A DNA stretch of 42,928 nucleotides from Peptococcaceae bacterium (lineage in GTDB: Bacteria > Bacillota > Desulfitobacteriia > Desulfitobacteriales > Syntrophobotulaceae): contig WRII01000017.1 of NCBI GenBank assembly GCA_009782825.1, positions 1-42,928 of the forward strand, written 5' to 3'. Position numbers and translations under genes: made by a program. This document shows, piece by piece, positions 7,216 to 15,121 of the stretch. The number at the start of each line of letters is the position of its first letter. Positions within the stretch are counted from its first letter, which is position 1. The notes under the pieces are model-generated. The model saw only the letters and a list, made by a program, of their open reading frames with translations, did no database searches and was not told where the DNA came from.

Positions 7216-7554
7216 GTGAAAACATTGGGGGATGTGGTTTTGGGGCAGTTTTCTCAGGCGATGACAGAGGTCGAAAAGAATTTGGGCAAGATGATGGAAG
7301 AGATCGGAAGGCTCAAACGGTATGTTGTGTCGTTGGAAGAGGAGAATATTCGCTTGAAACGGCAGATGTTTGCTGTGTCTGAGAGGGAAATTGAGCGGGT
7401 CCAGAGCAATGCCGGGCGGATTCAGCTGGAAGCCCGAGAGAATCTGGAAAAGATGTATCAGGAAGGGTTTCACGTATGCCATTTTTATTTTGGGGAGCCG
7501 CTGGAAGAGGGGTGCCTGTTTTGCAGCGCGTTTTTGCAGCATGAGCGCGATTGA
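7216..7554 (+). CDS. yabA: Replication initiation control protein YabA
   Basis: YabA bridges DnaA and the sliding clamp and limits re-initiation at oriC. The protein has 112 residues: an N-terminal coiled coil (VEKNLGKMMEEIGRLKRYV and following heptads) for tetramer formation, a short linker, and the C-terminal zinc module YQEGFHVCHFYFGEP with CLFCSAFL, matching the His-x-Cys ... Cys-x2-Cys pattern of YabA. The start is GTG 7216; no strong ribosome site precedes it, so the exact start is uncertain. Its stop overlaps rsmI by 14 bases, indicating coupled expression. Confidence 0.88.
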   Translation: MKTLGDVVLGQFSQAMTEVEKNLGKMMEEIGRLKRYVVSLEEENIRLKRQMFAVSEREIERVQSNAGRIQLEARENLEKMYQEGFHVCHFYFGEPLEEGCLFCSAFLQHERD

Positions 7555-8401
7555 ACCGGGGACGCTCTATGTGTGCGCTACGCCTATTGGCAATTTGTCT
7601 GATATTACGCTGCGGGTCTTGGAGGTTCTGCAGGGTGTGGATCTGATTGCGGCGGAGGATACGCGGTACTCACGCAAGCTGCTGGCCCGATATGAGATCA
7701 AGACGCCTGTGACCAGCTGCCATGAACATAATGAACGCGCCAGGACGCCTGAGCTTGTGGATCGTTTGAGGCGGGGGCAGACTGTGGCTCTTGTCTCTGA
7801 CGCGGGGATGCCGGGGATTTCTGATCCTGGGAGTATCCTCATGGAGGCGTGCCGGGAGCAGGGGATTGCTGTTGATGTGCTGCCGGGACCGAATGCGGCA
7901 GTGACGGCGCTGGTGTTGTCGGGATTGTCGAAGTGTACATATTTTTATGGGGGATTTTTGCCGGTTGGGAAAAAACGCAAGAGGGCTTTGGGGGATCTTG
8001 CGGGGTTGTCCTGCACTCTTGTTTTTTATGAAGCGCCCCACAGGTTGGTGCGGACTTTGCGGGATCTGCTGGGGGTTTTAGGGGATCGGGATGCGGCTGT
8101 GTGCCGTGAACTGACGAAGGTGCACCAGCAGGTTCACCGGGGGACTCTACAGGAGCTGATAGAGGAGTTTGAGGGGCAGGCGCCCCGTGGGGAGTGCTGT
8201 CTGGTGGTGGCTGGAACGGTGGCTAAGACGGAGAGTGAGATAGAGGTGAGGAAGGATGATGAGATGCGTCGTATATGGGCGGAGCTTACGGAGAACGGGA
8301 TGGAGGCTAAGGAGGCTGTGAAAGAAACAGCCCAGCGCTTGGGGGTTCCGAAGAGGTGTGTCTACCAGGCAGTTAGGGTGAAAGGGGCACGTGACACTTG
8401 A
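7541..8401 (+). CDS. rsmI: 16S rRNA 2'-O-ribose C1402 methyltransferase RsmI
   Basis: RsmI methylates the ribose of C1402 in the 16S decoding centre using SAM. The tetrapyrrole-methylase fold motifs are clear: LYVCATPIGNLSDITLRVLE at residues 7-26, EDTRYSRKLL, VSDAGMPGISDPG, DVLPGPNAAVTALVLSG and FYEAPHR, with a small C-terminal helical domain. The length of 286 residues is typical. ATG 7541 is inside the end of yabA; the frame is open further upstream but that part is antiparallel to yabA coding and not conserved. In Bacillus the next genes are abrB, metS and yabD; here metG and tatD only appear 13 kb downstream. Confidence 0.93.
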   Translation: MSAIEPGTLYVCATPIGNLSDITLRVLEVLQGVDLIAAEDTRYSRKLLARYEIKTPVTSCHEHNERARTPELVDRLRRGQTVALVSDAGMPGISDPGSILMEACREQGIAVDVLPGPNAAVTALVLSGLSKCTYFYGGFLPVGKKRKRALGDLAGLSCTLVFYEAPHRLVRTLRDLLGVLGDRDAAVCRELTKVHQQVHRGTLQELIEEFEGQAPRGECCLVVAGTVAKTESEIEVRKDDEMRRIWAELTENGMEAKEAVKETAQRLGVPKRCVYQAVRVKGARDT

Positions 8402-8458
8402 AAAAGAGAAATCCCCAGAATACTGAAAAGTCTAAAGAAATACCCTTGGATGATTCTG

Positions 8459-8532
8459 TTGGAACCTTCCAATAGGCCCTTGATTTTTGACCCGGACTTG
8501 GTTGATAATGTACTGGATACGAGTCGATCAAC
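8459..8532 (+). promoter_or_regulatory. Two inverted repeats upstream of the response regulator
   Basis: TTGGAA-CC-TTCCAA at 8459-8472 is a perfect 6+6 dyad. GTTGAT at 8501-8506 pairs with ATCAAC at 8527-8532. Both lie in the 159-base gap before the regulator gene and could be binding sites for it. No matching -35/-10 pair with good spacing was found. Confidence 0.3.
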
Positions 8533-8560
8533 GAGTTCTGTTCATAAGGAAGTATTTTTC

Positions 8561-9235
8561 ATGAGAATTTTGATTCTTGAAGATGATACCGCCCTCGGCA
8601 AAGGGATTGAAATGGCTCTTGCCGCATCAGGCAGGGATTTTTTGCTATGCAAATCTGTTGCGGAAGCCCAAGCGTCACTTCAAATAGGCTCACCCGATTT
8701 ATTTATCATAGACATTAACCTTCCCGATGGTTCGGGACTTGATTTCTGCATTGAACTGAGAGCAGCGGGACGTTCTGCTCCCGTTCTTTTTTTGACCGCT
8801 AACGACACAGAACTGGACATGGTGACGGGATTGAACTGCGGTGCTGATGATTATGTTACAAAACCTTTTTCTCTTGCCGTTTTGCGCGCGCGTATTGATG
8901 CCTTGTCGCGGCGTGGTTCTCCTGGTGGCGGGAGACTTATGGTAGGGGATTTTGTGTTCGACTTTGAAACCATGCACTTCGAGAAAAATGGCCATGTGAT
9001 CGAATTGTCAAAGACGGAAGCACGGTTGCTGCAATTGCTCTTGATAAACAAAGGACAAACGTTAACACGGGAACGACTGCTTGCACTGATCTGGCCGGAC
9101 GGTACGGAGTATGTTGACGGAAACGCCTTGTCTGTGGCGGTGTGGCGGCTTCGCGCAAAATTAGAGTGCAACTCATCCAAACCGCAATTCATCAAAACTG
9201 TTCATGGCATTGGATATAAATGGGCGGTGCAATGA
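8561..9235 (+). CDS. OmpR-family response regulator
   Basis: This is a two-domain DNA-binding regulator of 224 residues. The receiver domain has the acidic pair Asp8-Asp9, phosphoacceptor Asp51 in FIIDINLPDG, and Lys101 in YVTKPF. The C-terminal winged helix is seen from LSKTEARLLQLLL to FIKTVHGIGYKW. ATG 8561 follows AAGGAAG at 8547-8553; the open frame upstream is not conserved. It overlaps the histidine kinase gene by 4 bases and leads an operon with an ABC transporter, so it probably controls that transporter, as in antimicrobial-peptide detoxification modules. Confidence 0.9.
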   Translation: MRILILEDDTALGKGIEMALAASGRDFLLCKSVAEAQASLQIGSPDLFIIDINLPDGSGLDFCIELRAAGRSAPVLFLTANDTELDMVTGLNCGADDYVTKPFSLAVLRARIDALSRRGSPGGGRLMVGDFVFDFETMHFEKNGHVIELSKTEARLLQLLLINKGQTLTRERLLALIWPDGTEYVDGNALSVAVWRLRAKLECNSSKPQFIKTVHGIGYKWAVQ

Positions 9236-10077
9236 TGATTTTTTGGCCTGACAAAAAGCTGCTGCAACAATTAGACAAGATGATTGATGAAGCAATCGCA
9301 GGCACTTTTCATACTGAAACTTACGATGAGAGCCTGTTATCAAAAATTGAATCAAAAATGCTAAAGTTTTTGGAACAATCGCGATTGAGACAGGAACAAA
9401 TCGAGGGCGAGCGGGGGCACGTTCGTTCGCTGATTGGCGATATATCCCACCAAACGAAAACACCGCTTGCTAATATGGCGCTCTATACACAGTTGCTTGC
9501 GGAACAAGGGTTGACTGACGAACAGGCAAAATTAGCAGACCAAATTGCCATCAGCACGGATAAACTGAATTTTTTAATACAAGCGCTCGTCAAAACATCG
9601 AGACTGGAGAGCGGAGTCATAAAAATCGAACCCAAACCAGGCGATGTACAAGTCTTGATTGCAGCCGCTGTTGCTGATTGTGAAAGCCTTGCCGCGGCCA
9701 AAGGCATCACAATCCACGTTCATCATACATCGCTGTTGACGGCGATGTATGATGAACGATGGTGTACGGAAGCGCTGTTTAATATTTTAGAAAACGCGGT
9801 GAAGTATACGGAAAATGGGTGTGTGATCGTTACCACGACGGAATATGAAATGTTTGTCGGCATTGATGTAACCGATACCGGACGCGGCATCTGTGAGGAT
9901 GATTTGCCAAAAGTGTTTAAGCGGTTTTGGAGGGCAGAAGAATCGGCGGACAAACCCGGCGTTGGGATAGGCCTTTTTCTTGCGTGTGAGATAATTACAG
10001 CCTGCGGAGGATACTTAAAAGTCAGCTCGCGGCTCGGAAAAGGCTCGACGATTTCTGTGTTTCTTACAAAAGTGTAA
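9232..10077 (+). CDS. Sensor histidine kinase without membrane segments
   Basis: This is the partner kinase of the upstream regulator. The phosphoacceptor His73 is in GDISHQTKTPLAN, followed by the N box NILENAVKYTE, the G1 box DTGRGI and the G2 box GVGIGL of the ATP-binding domain. Only about 70 residues precede the H box, and they are hydrophilic, partly coiled-coil; no transmembrane helix is visible. A kinase of this group without membrane helices would have to sense through a partner, plausibly the adjacent ABC permease. ATG 9232 overlaps the regulator stop (ATGATG). The whole gene appears intact, so the lack of an input domain is not due to truncation here. Confidence 0.88.
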   Translation: MMIFWPDKKLLQQLDKMIDEAIAGTFHTETYDESLLSKIESKMLKFLEQSRLRQEQIEGERGHVRSLIGDISHQTKTPLANMALYTQLLAEQGLTDEQAKLADQIAISTDKLNFLIQALVKTSRLESGVIKIEPKPGDVQVLIAAAVADCESLAAAKGITIHVHHTSLLTAMYDERWCTEALFNILENAVKYTENGCVIVTTTEYEMFVGIDVTDTGRGICEDDLPKVFKRFWRAEESADKPGVGIGLFLACEIITACGGYLKVSSRLGKGSTISVFLTKV

Positions 10078-10114
10078 GATTTGAGAAAGACTGTTGAAAG
10101 AACAAGGGAGTACA

Positions 10115-10177
10115 ATGATAGCAGATTTAGAAAACTGTCTGTTATTTTTTTATATTTGGGGAGGGCTTTGCACGTGA
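10115..10177 (+). CDS. Possible 20-residue coupled leader peptide
   Basis: A 20-codon frame starts at ATG 10115 with AAGGGAG at 10104-10110. It encodes MIADLENCLLFFYIWGGLCT, hydrophobic after residue 8. Its TGA (10175-10177) overlaps the GTG start of the ABC ATPase as GTGA, and the ATPase ribosome site lies inside it. The arrangement suggests translational coupling or a leader function. It could be chance; the spacing of the ribosome site is on the short side. Confidence 0.4.
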   Translation: MIADLENCLLFFYIWGGLCT

Positions 10178-10848
10178 GCGTTTTAAAAACAAGCAATCTG
10201 AAAAAACATTATCATACAGGCGCCGTTGTGAAGGCGGTTGATGGTATTGATTTTGAGGTGGAATCCGGTGAATTTGTCTCCATCGTTGGCAGTTCCGGCA
10301 GCGGTAAGTCGACCCTTTTGCATTTACTCGGCGGGTTAGACCGTCCGACAGACGGTACAGTTGAGATCAACGGTAACCTGATTTATGCAATGAAGGATGA
10401 AGAGCTGACTATTTTTCGTCGCCGCAATATTGGTTTTGTTTTCCAGAGTTATAACCTGATCCCTGTGTTGAGCGTGGAGGAAAACATTCTTCTCCCGATT
10501 CAGCTTGACGGGAACAAACCTGACATGGTTTTTGTTGATCGCATTATTGAAACGCTTGGCATTGCTGACAAGCGCCTAAGCATGCCGAATCAGCTTTCCG
10601 GCGGTCAGCAGCAGCGGGTGGCAATCGCCCGCGCGCTGGCAAGCAAACCCATGATCATTCTGGCGGATGAACCTACAGGCAACTTGGACAGCAAAAGCGG
10701 CATGGATGTGATAGGTCTGCTCAAAGTCAGCGGCGAGAAATTTGGGCAGACCATTGTTTTGATAACGCATAACACCGAAATCGCGCAGATGGCGGACAGA
10801 ACCGTCCGTATTGAGGACGGGCGCATTGTCGGAGGTGCGTCAAAATGA
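10174..10848 (+). CDS. ABC transporter ATP-binding protein (MacB/LolD/BceA type)
   Basis: This is a complete nucleotide-binding subunit of 224 residues: Walker A GSSGSGKST at residues 39-47, Q loop in FVFQSYNLIPVLS, signature LSGGQQQR at 141-148, Walker B IILADEP at 161-167, and the switch His in LITHNTEIA. Sequence features such as EPTGNLDSKSG are those of ATPases that pair with FtsX-type permeases and pump or strip substrates from the membrane. GTG 10174 is preferred because GGGGAGGG lies at 10158-10165; the frame is open upstream without such a site. Its stop overlaps the permease start (ATGA). Confidence 0.93.
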   Translation: MSVLKTSNLKKHYHTGAVVKAVDGIDFEVESGEFVSIVGSSGSGKSTLLHLLGGLDRPTDGTVEINGNLIYAMKDEELTIFRRRNIGFVFQSYNLIPVLSVEENILLPIQLDGNKPDMVFVDRIIETLGIADKRLSMPNQLSGGQQQRVAIARALASKPMIILADEPTGNLDSKSGMDVIGLLKVSGEKFGQTIVLITHNTEIAQMADRTVRIEDGRIVGGASK

Positions 10849-13349
10849 AGGTGGCAAACAAAGGTATTATCCGCAAACTGACTATGCGAATCATAGGAGC
10901 CAATAAATGGCGCAACTTTTTTATCGTTGCCGCCATAACGCTGACCGCTTTTATGATTACTTTCATGTTCAGTGTCGGCGCCAGTTTATACGAAACTGTG
11001 CAAAAAACGCCCTTTCTGATGCAAGGAGACTATTCCCACGCTTACCTTTCAGGTCAAAGTGAAGAAAACATGGAGGCTATTCGCTCACTAGGTTATGTCC
11101 GGTATGGCACCTACACATACCGGGCAGGCACAGGGTACTTGGCGGGCTTTGAAGATGGTTTGGAGATGATAACCGTAAACGAAGACAGCTGGCGGCACCA
11201 TCATATCCCGGTTTTTACCGATATTATCGGAAGCGTTGCAAAGGATACAAGCGAAATCATGCTTTCTCGCGCACACCTCAAACAGATGGGAATAGAACAA
11301 CCGTTTGTCGGAATGGAAATCCCGATGGCCTTTGACGTTGGCGAGTACGCCGCGGGCACAATCAGTGAACACCACAGTGAAACCTTTATTTTAGCCGCTA
11401 TATACACTGAATCCGTTAGGCTTCGTCCCGGCAATCCCTTCACACCCATCTTTGTATCCGAATCCTTTGCCGAGCGTTATGGACATATGAACATCAAAAA
11501 TATGGAAGTCAGAGTCATTTTCACAAACCAAAGCCGTGCGGTTGAGTACGCAAGGCGGCTGGCTCAGGACATGAATCTGGATGACGATAGTGAAGTCAAT
11601 GTTCATGTCTCCCTTAGTCATCAAGCGGATACAGGCTCGTCCACCATATATGCCGCCATTGCGATTCTCATCGCATCATTTATGACTGTTGGATTCATGC
11701 TGATTTATAATGTGATGAATATATCGATTACCAGGGACGTGCGCTTTTACGGCTTGCTCAAAACGATAGGAACAACCCCAAGGCAACTGCGACGCATCGT
11801 CAACGGGCAAGTGCTGCTTATGTACACTGTAGGCCTTTTCATTGGCCTTGCGGCGGCCGTATTAACAACTTTGGTGATTATTCCCTCGCTGACGTTGGTG
11901 AAAGGTCCGGCAGGCGCGGTGATTTCCTTTTCACCTTTGATTTATCTGGGCGGCGCTGTTTTTACGCTGATTGCGGTCTATCTTGGGGCATGGACTGCCG
12001 CGCGCAAGGCGGCAAGAATTTCCCCTGTTGAAGCGGCCGAATATACGGGTGATCAGAAAATAAACAAGAAACCACGTTTCTCAGTCAACGGAAAACCCGC
12101 GCTCATGGCATGGCGCAACTTGTTCCGCGAGCGCAAACGCGCCTTAATCGTGTTGCTGAGTTTATTTATTGGCTCTACGGTGTTTATAACGTTTATGTCG
12201 ATCGCAAACAGTATGGATACAGAAGGATTGGTTGCTGATTCGTTTGACCATGATATATGCATAGCCCCTGAATGGGGCGACTCTGGATTGATAGACTTTG
12301 ACAGAGATTTTATTGAAGAAATCACCAACCTGACGGGAGTAAGGGAAGTCAGAGAGCTGACTTTTGGGCTGACTGCTTTTATGGATTATCCGCAAGAGAT
12401 GGCAGAAGCGGATATCGAGACTCTGGGCCATCCCCCCGAGGTTGTTTTCATCACAGGGATCGGCAGTGACTATTTTGCGGAAATCAATAAGACAATGAAA
12501 GACCCAGCTGATCTGGCAGCCTTTGAAAGGGGGGAAATCGTACTCGTTGACGAAGCAAAAAGCTTGTCATCATTGGGCAGCTCCCTTTATGATCATTTTC
12601 CGGTTGGGACGAAACTTTATCTGGAAGTTGGCGATGAATCACATATTCCCGTAAACACCCAAATAGACGGATACCATAATATTAGAATACCATTTGGCAT
12701 CATAACGTCGTCCAGATGTCTGCGCTTGATTATGTCAAACACATTTTTAGAGAGTATAGCGGCTGTGAGCGGCATAAATTTTCTGTGCGTAAATGTTGAA
12801 GAAGGTATGTACGAACAAGTCTATGCCGCTATGTCCGACCTTGTGGATGTTGATATTCTAACGATGTTTGAAGCGCGGCGCAAGGTCGAAGAAAATCGGA
12901 TGACATTGTTGGTGTTAGGCGTGTCCATATCAAGTGTCTTGGCGTTGGTTGGACTGTTTAACTTCATAAGCCTTATTTCCGTAGGGCTTATGGCCCGTAA
13001 GCGGGAATTTGCCGCCCTTGAAAGTATGGGCATGGGCAAGGGGCAAATGCGCCTTATGCTGAGATGGGAAGGCATGATTTATTGGATCGTGACAATCGCA
13101 GCTTCCGTAACAGCGGGAACGGCAATCGCATACGGCTTGTTTAGGCTTGTAGCAAATCAATCACCGATAGAATTTCCACAATTTAATTATCCGTTAGCGC
13201 CTGTAGCGATATTCTTTTGCTTCATTGTGTTGATTTGCACCGTCACTCCGGAAATTTGCTATCGCAACATGAGCAAAAGGCCACTTGCAGAACGGCTAAG
13301 GGAAACAGAGTCAATACCAGGCGTGTCAAGACTGCGTGTGCATATGTGA
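10845..13349 (+). CDS. Large FtsX/MacB-type ABC permease
   Basis: This 834-residue membrane protein has the two-half layout of FtsX-type permeases. The first helix is near residues 22-48 (FFIVAAITLTAFMITFMFSV), followed by a large extracellular domain of about 220 residues. Three helices follow (around 275-390, containing GFMLIYNVMNISI and RDVRFYGLLKTIG). A second half starts with MAWRNLFRERKRALIVLLSL, has another extracellular domain and three final helices after residue 690 (MTLLVLGVSISSVLALVGL onward). Such proteins export or dislodge lipid-associated compounds or peptides. The operon order regulator-kinase-ATPase-permease resembles Bce/Yxd modules, although here the extracellular domains are duplicated rather than single. 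Confidence 0.9.
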   Translation: MKVANKGIIRKLTMRIIGANKWRNFFIVAAITLTAFMITFMFSVGASLYETVQKTPFLMQGDYSHAYLSGQSEENMEAIRSLGYVRYGTYTYRAGTGYLAGFEDGLEMITVNEDSWRHHHIPVFTDIIGSVAKDTSEIMLSRAHLKQMGIEQPFVGMEIPMAFDVGEYAAGTISEHHSETFILAAIYTESVRLRPGNPFTPIFVSESFAERYGHMNIKNMEVRVIFTNQSRAVEYARRLAQDMNLDDDSEVNVHVSLSHQADTGSSTIYAAIAILIASFMTVGFMLIYNVMNISITRDVRFYGLLKTIGTTPRQLRRIVNGQVLLMYTVGLFIGLAAAVLTTLVIIPSLTLVKGPAGAVISFSPLIYLGGAVFTLIAVYLGAWTAARKAARISPVEAAEYTGDQKINKKPRFSVNGKPALMAWRNLFRERKRALIVLLSLFIGSTVFITFMSIANSMDTEGLVADSFDHDICIAPEWGDSGLIDFDRDFIEEITNLTGVREVRELTFGLTAFMDYPQEMAEADIETLGHPPEVVFITGIGSDYFAEINKTMKDPADLAAFERGEIVLVDEAKSLSSLGSSLYDHFPVGTKLYLEVGDESHIPVNTQIDGYHNIRIPFGIITSSRCLRLIMSNTFLESIAAVSGINFLCVNVEEGMYEQVYAAMSDLVDVDILTMFEARRKVEENRMTLLVLGVSISSVLALVGLFNFISLISVGLMARKREFAALESMGMGKGQMRLMLRWEGMIYWIVTIAASVTAGTAIAYGLFRLVANQSPIEFPQFNYPLAPVAIFFCFIVLICTVTPEICYRNMSKRPLAERLRETESIPGVSRLRVHM

Positions 13350-13392
13350 TGGGGGGATTAGATTTAGGTAACACAAAATCAGGACAGCCATC

Positions 13393-13548
13393 ATGACAAT
13401 GCCAATGAAGACTTGGATTGATGAGGAATATGGCTTTGAGTTAAAGAGTATTACACCAAATATAATGTTTGAAGTGACGGAATTTAAGGTCGGCGGCTGC
13501 AAGATGACTGATCTGATCGATCTTAGTGAGTACTCTATTGTTGAATAG
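13393..13548 (+). CDS. Small ORF of 51 residues, unknown
   Basis: ATG 13393 opens a 51-codon frame (MTMPMKTWIDEEYGFELKSI and so on) ending at TAG 13548. There is no good ribosome site, only AGGAC at 13381-13385. It lies after the permease and convergent with the acetyltransferase. It may be the tail of a lost gene. I recognise no family. Confidence 0.25.
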   Translation: MTMPMKTWIDEEYGFELKSITPNIMFEVTEFKVGGCKMTDLIDLSEYSIVE

Positions 13549-13587
13549 CATCATGAATAAGCCGAACAGCCCCTAATCGTAGAAAAT

Positions 13588-14196
13588 TTACGCATGATAC
13601 AATTTGCGCATGATACAGTTGCCATCACTCTGCTTATGGAGAGTAAAACCACATTTTTCAAACAGCGCGACTGTCCCGTGGTGAGCGGCGTACATATCAC
13701 ACTCACCGGCGAGGGGATACCCCTCGATAAAATCATATCCCTCTATTAACGCGTCTGAGCAGACACACTCAAGCAATGTGGTCGAAATGCCTCTTCCGCG
13801 CATATCCGGCGCGACGCTAAAACACACGACTGACTTTACTTTCTTATCCCCATCATCCGTCCAAAGTCCGGGGTCCACATTGCTTTTCAAGGCAGCATAC
13901 TCCTGTTTATCGTTCGCGTTACACCAGCCCACAACGCGGTTATTGAAATATGCCAGGTATCCCTGAATTATGCCGTTTTTGACATATTGCTCAGCATAAT
14001 GCAGGCTGAATGAGAGATCGTCTTGGTGGGCTGTTTTGCAAAATGCTTCATACGAGGCGGCTAATTTCTTATCCAAATGGAAATGCAGGCAAAAACAGCC
14101 CGCCCAATCTCTGTGGTCGGAAAAAGCGTCGTTTTTAAAATAATACATGTAATCATTCGCCAGCTGAGGGCTTAGGCGACGTATATCGAGTTCCAT
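13588..14196 (-). CDS. GNAT-family N-acetyltransferase
   Basis: This is a 202-residue acetyl-CoA-dependent acyltransferase. Motif A is clear in CFSVAPDMRGRGISTTLLECV, with the R-G-R-G pyrophosphate loop, and the downstream motif B contains CDMYAAHHGTVALFEKCGFTL. The N-terminal region (HFHLDKKLAAS, YAEQYVKNGIIQGYLAYFNNRVVGW) matches the GNAT strand-helix order. The substrate is not predictable; relatives act on small amines, antibiotics or proteins. It is a lone gene, convergent with the ABC operon. Near its 3' end the unit CGCATGATACA is repeated (13591-13601 and 13607-13617), which doubles part of the last codons. Confidence 0.85.
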   Translation of the reverse strand: MELDIRRLSPQLANDYMYYFKNDAFSDHRDWAGCFCLHFHLDKKLAASYEAFCKTAHQDDLSFSLHYAEQYVKNGIIQGYLAYFNNRVVGWCNANDKQEYAALKSNVDPGLWTDDGDKKVKSVVCFSVAPDMRGRGISTTLLECVCSDALIEGYDFIEGYPLAGECDMYAAHHGTVALFEKCGFTLHKQSDGNCIMRKLYHA

Positions 14197-14212
14197 GCTG
14201 AAGGCTCCATCT

Positions 14213-14232
14213 TATTGACGCTTCGCGTCTGT
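14213..14232 (-). mobile_element. Half copy of the dispersed element (GAA-triloop end only)
   Basis: TTGACGCTTCGCGTCTGTAA is the reverse complement of the left end of the element at 14393. Only the hairpin end is present, without iterons or the second hairpin. Confidence 0.6.
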
Positions 14233-14310
14233 AAGGTACTGCTACTCGCATCAGTCCTCATGATAATTGCTGATTGAGTCAAGCGCTGGTTGCGTCAAGC
14301 ATAACACAAA

Positions 14311-14340
14311 AACTCAAAAATCAAAAACTCAAAAATCAAA
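14311..14340 (+). repeat. Perfect 15-bp tandem duplication
   Basis: AACTCAAAAATCAAA occurs twice head to tail in A-rich intergenic DNA. Confidence 0.9.
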
Positions 14341-14359
14341 AAATATCTCTCAATAACTC

Positions 14360-14388
14360 TTGTATTCTATGAGACAAGGTGCTATGAT
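14360..14388 (+). promoter_or_regulatory. Possible promoter reading into repeat copy B
   Basis: TTGTAT at 14360-14365 and TATGAT at 14383-14388 are 17 bases apart. The predicted transcript would begin in or just before the dispersed element at 14393 and has no obvious gene downstream on this strand until 15122. Confidence 0.3.
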
Positions 14389-14392
14389 GGCG

Positions 14393-14493
14393 TTAGTAAC
14401 TTACAGACGCGAAGCGTCGACAAAAAACAAGAAAATCCAATACTGACCACTAACCACTGATCACTGACCACTTGCGGGTGTAGCCCGCGTTAG
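14393..14493 (+). mobile_element. Iteron-hairpin dispersed element, copy B
   Basis: This is the best-preserved copy. TTAGTAACTTAC is followed by the hairpin GACGC-GAA-GCGTC and an A-rich centre (CAAGAAAATCCAATACTG). Four 7-bp units then follow (ACTGACC, ACTAACC, ACTGATC, ACTGACC), then a hairpin with GCGGGTGTAGCCCGC and TTAG. There is no open reading frame. The features fit a non-autonomous element with sub-terminal hairpins. Confidence 0.8.
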
Positions 14494-14701
14494 GATGACA
14501 AAACAAACCATAAGACGTTGGAGGCAAAACACTATAAGCATTATTAAGAAAGAACTATGAGCATTAACCGGCTGGAAAGAACACCATTACGAACATAATA
14601 TCAACACAATTACACACGAACAGTAACGTATTGCACACTGATTGATTGATTGTAGGATGCAAATGCAAAGGGTTAAGAACTAAAAGTATCTCTATTTGAC
14701 C
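14494..14701. other. Intergenic DNA with no recognised feature
   Basis: After element B there are about 200 bases with no ORF, hairpin or convincing promoter. A TGATTGATTGATTG run lies near 14640. Together with the repeats before it, 14197-14701 is a gene-free stretch. Confidence 0.6.
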
Positions 14702-15031
14702 TTAATTGAGCATTATTTCACAAAATCCGTCATTTCTATCAAGAGTCAGTGTTTTTTCTATCTCGTTTTCGATGATTTGCCACATAGGAGTGTCTTGTTC
14801 TTTTCTCGTTCCGGCTTTGCTTTCTTTCGTTGCTGCAGCTTTTTGTTTCTGTTTTGAGGGATCGGTTTCGGGTTCAATATGTAACAGAGAGGGGGCGTTC
14901 AGAAGAATAGTCATGGTTTGACAAAGACGAGCATAAGCATACTTTAGCACTTGATTATGCTTTTTCAACAGGGAAAGGGGGAGTTTTTGCCGTTGGGCGC
15001 GATAGGCTCGCATGTTTCGGTATGTTCGCAT
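14702..15031 (-). CDS. Doubtful hypothetical protein, 109 residues
   Basis: A minus-strand frame encodes a basic, hydrophilic protein with a Lys/Ala-rich middle (DPSKQKQKAAATKESKAG) and a helical end (MWQIIENEIEKTL). No ribosome site precedes the ATG, and the first codons derive from a GCATGTTTCGG-type repeat. The composition is protein-like rather than the low-complexity look of shadow frames, and no gene lies on the other strand. I recognise no family. Confidence 0.3.
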   Translation of the reverse strand: MRTYRNMRAYRAQRQKLPLSLLKKHNQVLKYAYARLCQTMTILLNAPSLLHIEPETDPSKQKQKAAATKESKAGTRKEQDTPMWQIIENEIEKTLTLDRNDGFCEIMLN

Positions 15032-15045
15032 GTTTCATGTTTCGG
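15010..15045 (+). repeat. Reiterated GCATGTTTCGG motifs upstream of the oxidoreductase operon
   Basis: GCATGTTTCGG (15010-15020), GCATGTTTC (15029-15037) and CATGTTTCGG (15036-15045) are closely spaced and share the CATGTTTC core. They lie about 80-110 bases before the operon start. Confidence 0.6.
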
Positions 15046-15052
15046 ATCAAGA

Positions 15053-15069
15053 GCCGATGTGAAATCGGC
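15053..15069 (+). promoter_or_regulatory. Small dyad before the oxidoreductase operon
   Basis: GCCGAT at 15053-15058 pairs with ATCGGC at 15064-15069 around a 5-base loop. It is either an operator or a weak 5'-leader hairpin. No FNR-type TTGAT-N4-ATCAA site was found nearby. Confidence 0.3.
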
Positions 15070-15121
15070 AGCAACGAAGGGATTTTATAGCACAAAATGG
15101 ATGTGAAAGGAGAGTTGAGGA

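Noticed and set aside
7370-7540. A 57-codon N-terminal extension of RsmI
   Set aside because: It overlaps the yabA coding sequence, which has clear family features; the RsmI fold starts right after ATG 7541.
8450-8560. An N-terminal extension of the response regulator to an earlier start
   Set aside because: The upstream part is not conserved, has no ribosome site, and AAGGAAG is correctly placed for ATG 8561.
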